From positions 1 to 16,381 of the forward strand of contig DASVDF010000117.1 of the NCBI GenBank assembly GCA_036381215.1: a stretch of DNA of 16,381 bases, written 5' to 3'. Made by a program: the position numbers and the translations under genes. This document shows, piece by piece, positions 13,040-16,381 of the stretch. The stretch's first letter is position 1, and each line of letters begins with the position of its first letter. The notes beneath the pieces are model-generated. The model ran no database searches. It was not told the origin of the DNA and worked only from the letters and a program-made list of their open reading frames with translations. This DNA comes from IDS-8 sp036381215 (GTDB lineage: Bacteria > Pseudomonadota > Gammaproteobacteria > Steroidobacterales > Woeseiaceae).

Positions 13040-14161
13040 ATGCGTGTCGGGGTACCCAAAGAGATCAAGGTCCTGGAATACCGGGTCGGCATGGTGCCGG
13101 CCGGGGTCCGCGAGCTGGTGCACGACGGGCACGAGGTGCTGGTCGAGACCGGCGCGGGCGCCGGCATCGGCGTCACCGACGCGGACTACGAGGAGGCGGG
13201 CGCGCGCATCGCGCGCTCGGCGAAGGAAGTCTTCGAGAAGAGCGAGCTGATCGTCAAGGTGAAGGAGCCGCAGCCCGCGGAGTGCGCGATGCTGCGCTCC
13301 GACCAGGTCCTCTTCACCTACCTGCACCTCGCGGCCGACCGGAAGCAGACCGAGGCGCTGGTGCGGTCGGGCGTCACCGCGATCGCGTACGAGACGGTGA
13401 CCGCGCCCGACGGCTCGCTGCCCCTGCTCACGCCGATGAGCGAGGTGGCCGGCCGCCTCTCGATCCAGGCCGGCGCGTTCGCGCTGCAGAAGGCGAACGG
13501 CGGCCGCGGCGTGCTGCTCGGCGGGGTGCCGGGCGTGGCGCCGGGGAAGGTCGTGGTCATCGGCGGCGGGGTCGCCGGCACGAACGCGGCGCAGATGGCG
13601 GCGGGCCTCGGCGCCGACGTCACCGTGCTCGACCGCTCCGTGCCGCGGCTGCGCTATCTCGCCGATCTCTTCGGCGGCCGCGTGAAGACCGTTTACTCGA
13701 CCAAGCAGGCGGCGGATTCGCTGGTGCCGGACGCCGATCTCGTGATCGGCGCGGTGCTCGTCGCCGGCGCCGCGGCGCCGAAGGTCGTCACCGCCGAGCA
13801 CGTGCGTGCGATGCGGCCGGGTTCCGTGCTGGTCGACATCTCGATCGATCAGGGCGGCTGCTTCGAGACGAGCCGGCCGACGACGCACGCAGAGCCCACG
13901 TACGTCGTCGACGGCGTCGTGCACTACTGCGTCACCAACATGCCCGGCGCGGTGCCGCGCACCTCGACGTTCGCATTGACGAACGTGACGCTGCCGTTCG
14001 TGCGCGCGCTGGCGAAACTCGGCTGGCGCGAGGCGCTGTCGCGCGACCGGCATCTCGCGAACGGCCTGAACGTGCACGCGGGCCACGTGAACCACGAAGC
14101 CGTCGCGCGCGACCTCGGTTACGAATACCTCTCCGCGGAAGAGGCGTTGAAAGCCGCCTGA
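13040..14161 (+). CDS. ald: Alanine dehydrogenase
   Basis: NAD-dependent enzyme that interconverts L-alanine and pyruvate plus ammonia in the cytoplasm. The 373-residue protein matches the family's usual length. MRVGVPKEIK starts it, and the known active-site residues fall at the expected positions: R15 (LEYRVGM), K75 (IVKVKEP), H96 (TYLHLA) and D270 (SIDQGGC). The NAD-binding glycine motif VVVIGGGVAGTNAAQMA is at about 171-187. GGGGAGA supplies a good ribosome binding site. It diverges from an Lrp/AsnC regulator, which probably controls it in response to an amino acid. It is followed by an intrinsic terminator, so it is a single-gene unit. It is separate from the amine operon, though both could feed amino nitrogen metabolism. 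Confidence 0.96.
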   Translation: MRVGVPKEIKVLEYRVGMVPAGVRELVHDGHEVLVETGAGAGIGVTDADYEEAGARIARSAKEVFEKSELIVKVKEPQPAECAMLRSDQVLFTYLHLAADRKQTEALVRSGVTAIAYETVTAPDGSLPLLTPMSEVAGRLSIQAGAFALQKANGGRGVLLGGVPGVAPGKVVVIGGGVAGTNAAQMAAGLGADVTVLDRSVPRLRYLADLFGGRVKTVYSTKQAADSLVPDADLVIGAVLVAGAAAPKVVTAEHVRAMRPGSVLVDISIDQGGCFETSRPTTHAEPTYVVDGVVHYCVTNMPGAVPRTSTFALTNVTLPFVRALAKLGWREALSRDRHLANGLNVHAGHVNHEAVARDLGYEYLSAEEALKAA

Positions 14162-14187
14162 TCGTCCCCCGAATCAGCCGGCCTGTC

Positions 14188-14221
14188 GAAGCCGGGCGTC
14201 CCCCCGCCCGGCTTCACTTTT
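14188..14221 (+). terminator. Rho-independent terminator of ald
   Basis: GAAGCCGGGCG (14188-14198) and CGCCCGGCTTC (14205-14215) form a perfect 11-pair stem with a six-base loop TCCCCC, followed by ACTTTT. It begins 27 bases after the ald stop. The rest of the space to 14312 holds nothing recognised. Confidence 0.9.
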
Positions 14222-14312
14222 ATCTGTGTTGGTTTCGCTGCTGTTGATTCCCGCTGCGCGTACGCACCGGGCGCCTGCTACTGCAAATCCTGAAAGTCAT
14301 CTCTCGAGGCTA

Positions 14313-14789
14313 TCAGCGGGTAACGTGGTCCGGCTCGGGAACGCGGGTCGCCTGCCACGCCACGGCCCGCCACTCGCCGCCGCGGCGGACGAACGTGCCC
14401 GTGTTGAGATAATGCGTCACCTCAGCCGCGGAGCCCTCGCCGGTCGTCGCGACCAGGCGGAAGGCGACCACCGCCGTGTCGCCATATTGCCGGATGCGGA
14501 CGTCTTCGGCGGAATAGGTGGTGCGCGGCTGGTCGGCCTCGGGCCGCCCCGAGCGAAGTTCCTCCAGGATATCCGCCTTGCCCACACGGTCGCCGGCCGA
14601 GCTCGTATAGATGAGGTCGTCGGCCCAGAAGCGCTCGTGCGCGCGAACGTCGTTGCGCGAGGCGCCGTCCAGGAATTCATTCAGAAGCCGTGTCAGCTCG
14701 GCCGCAGCCGGCGCCTCGGCGGGCACGTCGGCCGCGTGCACCAGCGCGCACGAAACTGACATGAGAAAGGCCAACAGCAATCGGTTCAT
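14313..14789 (-). CDS. Exported NTF2-like (DUF4440/SnoaL-type) protein
   Basis: A 158-residue protein with a signal peptide (MNRLLLAFLMSVSCALVHA, predicted cut before AD at about residue 20) and one NTF2-like cone domain. Visible family features are AAELTRLLNEFLDGASRNDV (about 29-48), the HERFWADDLIYTSSAGDRVG stretch (about 51-70), DTAVVAFRLVA (about 104-114) and the terminal strand GTFVRRGGEWRAVAWQATRV. Such domains bind small molecules or act as isomerase/cyclase-like enzymes; no specific function can be assigned. GGGGGA precedes the ATG at 14789 at good spacing. It lies 40 bases after polB on the same strand and may be co-transcribed, although a functional link is not apparent. It converges on ald. 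Confidence 0.8.
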   Translation of the reverse strand: MNRLLLAFLMSVSCALVHAADVPAEAPAAAELTRLLNEFLDGASRNDVRAHERFWADDLIYTSSAGDRVGKADILEELRSGRPEADQPRTTYSAEDVRIRQYGDTAVVAFRLVATTGEGSAAEVTHYLNTGTFVRRGGEWRAVAWQATRVPEPDHVTR

Positions 14790-14829
14790 TTATTCCCCCT
14801 TCTCCGCAGATGCGCCGTGCGGCAGCACT

Positions 14830-16381
14830 TCAGAACGCCATTTCCATCTGCCGCTCGTCGCCGATGACGCGCTCGAAGGTGAGCCCGAGGATGGAGAGCA
14901 CGGGCTCGGCGACCGGCTTCACCTGCTTCACGACGTAGTGCTCGCGATCGAGCGGGTGCACGACGTCGCCGACGGGCTCCGGTCCGTCCGTCGTCATCAC
15001 GTAGCGGACCGAGCGGCCCGGCGGACGCGAGGCCTTGCGCGCCGCGACGACGTGCGGCGGCGTGGTCGCTGTGTACGCGGCGGCGGACTTGCGCAGGCTC
15101 TTGCGATACACGAGCGCCTCGTCGAGCGCGCCGTTGCGCAGCTCGGCCACCACGCCGGCGAGGTATTCGTCCACCGGCTCGTCGTCGAACAGCCGGCGGA
15201 ACAGCTCGCGCTGCACCTGCTTCGCGAGCGCGGTCCAGTCGCTGCGCACCACCTCCATGCCGGTGAATTCGAGCTCGCCATCGTGGCGCAGGCCGACGTA
15301 GCGCTTGCTCGCGCCGCGCGCGCTGTGCCGCGCGTGCGGCAGGAACAGCCGGCGATACAGCTTCTCGATCTTGAGCTCGAGCCGGCTCTCGACGCGCCAG
15401 CGCTCGCGCACGTAGCGGGCGAGCGCCGCGTTCAGCTCGGCGGCGAGCCCGGCGCCCTCTGCCTCGGCGGCATCGGCGTCGGCGAGCCCTGAGGCGACGA
15501 ACAGGCTGTCGGTGTCGCCGTACAGCACGCGCAGCCCGCGCGCCTCGAACCACGCCTTCGACCACAAGAGCAGCGCCTTGCCGGTGCCGGTGATCGAGTT
15601 CGCGAGCGCCGGGTTGTAGAAGCGGCACGCGGGCGTGCCGAGCACGCCGTAGAAGGAGTTCATGAGGATCTTGATGGCGTGCGCCGCGACCTTGTCGCCT
15701 TCAGAAATGGCCGCGGCGCGGCGGGGGAAGAGGTCGTCGAGCAGGCGCGGCAGGATCGCCGGCTCGCGGCGGAACGCGCCGGCGGGCGTGCGGATGAGGT
15801 CCTCGCCGGCCGCCGGCCCCGGCACGTACGACAGCGGATCGATGTTGAAGGTGCGGATGACCGAGGGATAGAGGCTCCTGAAGTCGAACACCCACACGTT
15901 GCGGTGCAGCCCGGCCTCGGGCTCCAGCACGTGCCCGCCCTGCTGGGCCGCGTGCACCCGCGAGTCGCCGGAGCGCACGGTGGGCGCGACGAGCGCAAGC
16001 CTGCGCAGCTCGCTCAAATACACGAAATCGAACGAGGCGATGCTCGCCGCCACGCGGTCCGGCATCATGCCGGCGAGCTGGCTGCGCTCGAACGCGAGCG
16101 TGACCAGCGCGAGCTGCCCGACGATGTCGTAGGCGAGACGGGCATCGGTGCGCGCGTACAGCGCGAAGGCGTCGAGATCCTCGCGGAACATGCGCATGAT
16201 CTCGCCCGAGCGCGCGCGCACGTCGCCGTCGATCGCCTTGCCTTCGCCGAGCACCTCGCGCGCGACCGATTCCAGCGAATAATCCTCCATGCGGATGAAA
16301 GCGCCGCGCAGCAGGTCGATGCCGTCGAGCACGAGGCGGCCGGGGATCGTCGCCTGGCCGCTGCCGAACCAGCCCTCGGGC
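14830..16381 (-). CDS. polB: DNA polymerase II (family B), N-terminus beyond window
   Basis: Family-B DNA polymerase of the E. coli Pol II type, used in replication restart and translesion synthesis and in E. coli induced by the SOS response. The 516 visible residues cover the end of the exonuclease domain (an Exo III-like YARTD at about 16144-16158) and the whole polymerase domain: FDFRSLYPSVIRTFNIDPLS (motif A), KILMNSFYGVLGTPACRFY (motif B) and the catalytic YGDTDS (motif C, about 15505-15525). TSS-type contexts such as VRSDWTALAKQVQRELFRRL and VRYVMTTDGPEPV match Pol II. The last residues, QMEMAF, resemble the C-terminal beta-clamp-binding motif (QLGLF in E. coli). The frame is open to the window end. 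The first third of the protein and its promoter are not visible, so SOS control cannot be judged. Confidence 0.95.
   Translation of the reverse strand, partial: PEGWFGSGQATIPGRLVLDGIDLLRGAFIRMEDYSLESVAREVLGEGKAIDGDVRARSGEIMRMFREDLDAFALYARTDARLAYDIVGQLALVTLAFERSQLAGMMPDRVAASIASFDFVYLSELRRLALVAPTVRSGDSRVHAAQQGGHVLEPEAGLHRNVWVFDFRSLYPSVIRTFNIDPLSYVPGPAAGEDLIRTPAGAFRREPAILPRLLDDLFPRRAAAISEGDKVAAHAIKILMNSFYGVLGTPACRFYNPALANSITGTGKALLLWSKAWFEARGLRVLYGDTDSLFVASGLADADAAEAEGAGLAAELNAALARYVRERWRVESRLELKIEKLYRRLFLPHARHSARGASKRYVGLRHDGELEFTGMEVVRSDWTALAKQVQRELFRRLFDDEPVDEYLAGVVAELRNGALDEALVYRKSLRKSAAAYTATTPPHVVAARKASRPPGRSVRYVMTTDGPEPVGDVVHPLDREHYVVKQVKPVAEPVLSILGLTFERVIGDERQMEMAF

Noticed and set aside
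13190..13220. GGCGCGCGCATCGCGCGCTCG in ald, similar to the stem of the REP-like repeats.
   Set aside because: It lacks the GTAGGAGC head and encodes the expected residues AGARIARS of alanine dehydrogenase, so the match is probably due to base composition.
14188..14215. Use of the ald terminator stem in the opposite direction for the NTF2-like gene.
   Set aside because: On the minus strand the stem is followed by GACAGGCC rather than a T-run, so bidirectional intrinsic termination is not supported.

Overview
The window is GC-rich, densely packed bacterial chromosome, read here as a gammaproteobacterium. The reasons are the asmA-like / mutY / yggX order, a DNA polymerase II gene, a two-gene egtBD ergothioneine set, an Lrp-type regulator divergent from alanine dehydrogenase, and a family of short repeats with GTAGGAGC heads and hairpin stems, as in Xanthomonadaceae, Pseudomonas and relatives. 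The species assignment is inference. No phage, plasmid, IS transposase, CRISPR, rRNA or tRNA was seen.

Region 1 (1-5611, minus strand) looks like one operon read from a promoter near 5.6 kb: a Tat-type FAD amine dehydrogenase of the spermidine dehydrogenase type (3666-5549), a secreted cupin (3192-3650), an aspartyl/asparaginyl beta-hydroxylase-like 2-oxoglutarate oxygenase (2572-3168), a second paralogous dehydrogenase (624-2549), and a PuuP-like permease cut by the window edge (1-624). Gaps are 15, 23 and 22 bases and the last junction is a TGATG overlap. The likely theme is oxidation of polyamines or related amines outside the cytoplasm plus uptake. This is the most novel-looking unit.

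Region 2 (5657-9895, plus strand) holds an AsmA-family protein, a translationally coupled exported SRPBCC/START-like protein, MutY and YggX. Here the themes are envelope maintenance and defence against oxidative damage.

Region 3 (9547-10043 and 12356-12447) contains eight copies of a REP-like hairpin repeat in three intergenic spaces. Two copies supply the TAG stop codon of the preceding gene (mutY and the Lrp-family gene).

Region 4 (10044-12902, minus strand) has the Lrp/AsnC regulator followed by egtB and egtD, which overlap by one base. The regulator diverges from ald (13040-14161, plus strand). The shared 137-base space carries a strong dyad and a hairpin around the ald Shine-Dalgarno sequence, and ald ends in a clear intrinsic terminator.

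Region 5 (14313-16381, minus strand) contains polB (N-terminus outside the window) and a downstream exported NTF2-like protein, convergent with ald.

No gene-free stretch exceeds 300 bases. The largest spaces (5550-5705, 9896-10043, 12284-12443, 12903-13039, 14162-14312) hold the promoters, repeats, dyad and terminator listed, and nothing else was recognised in them.
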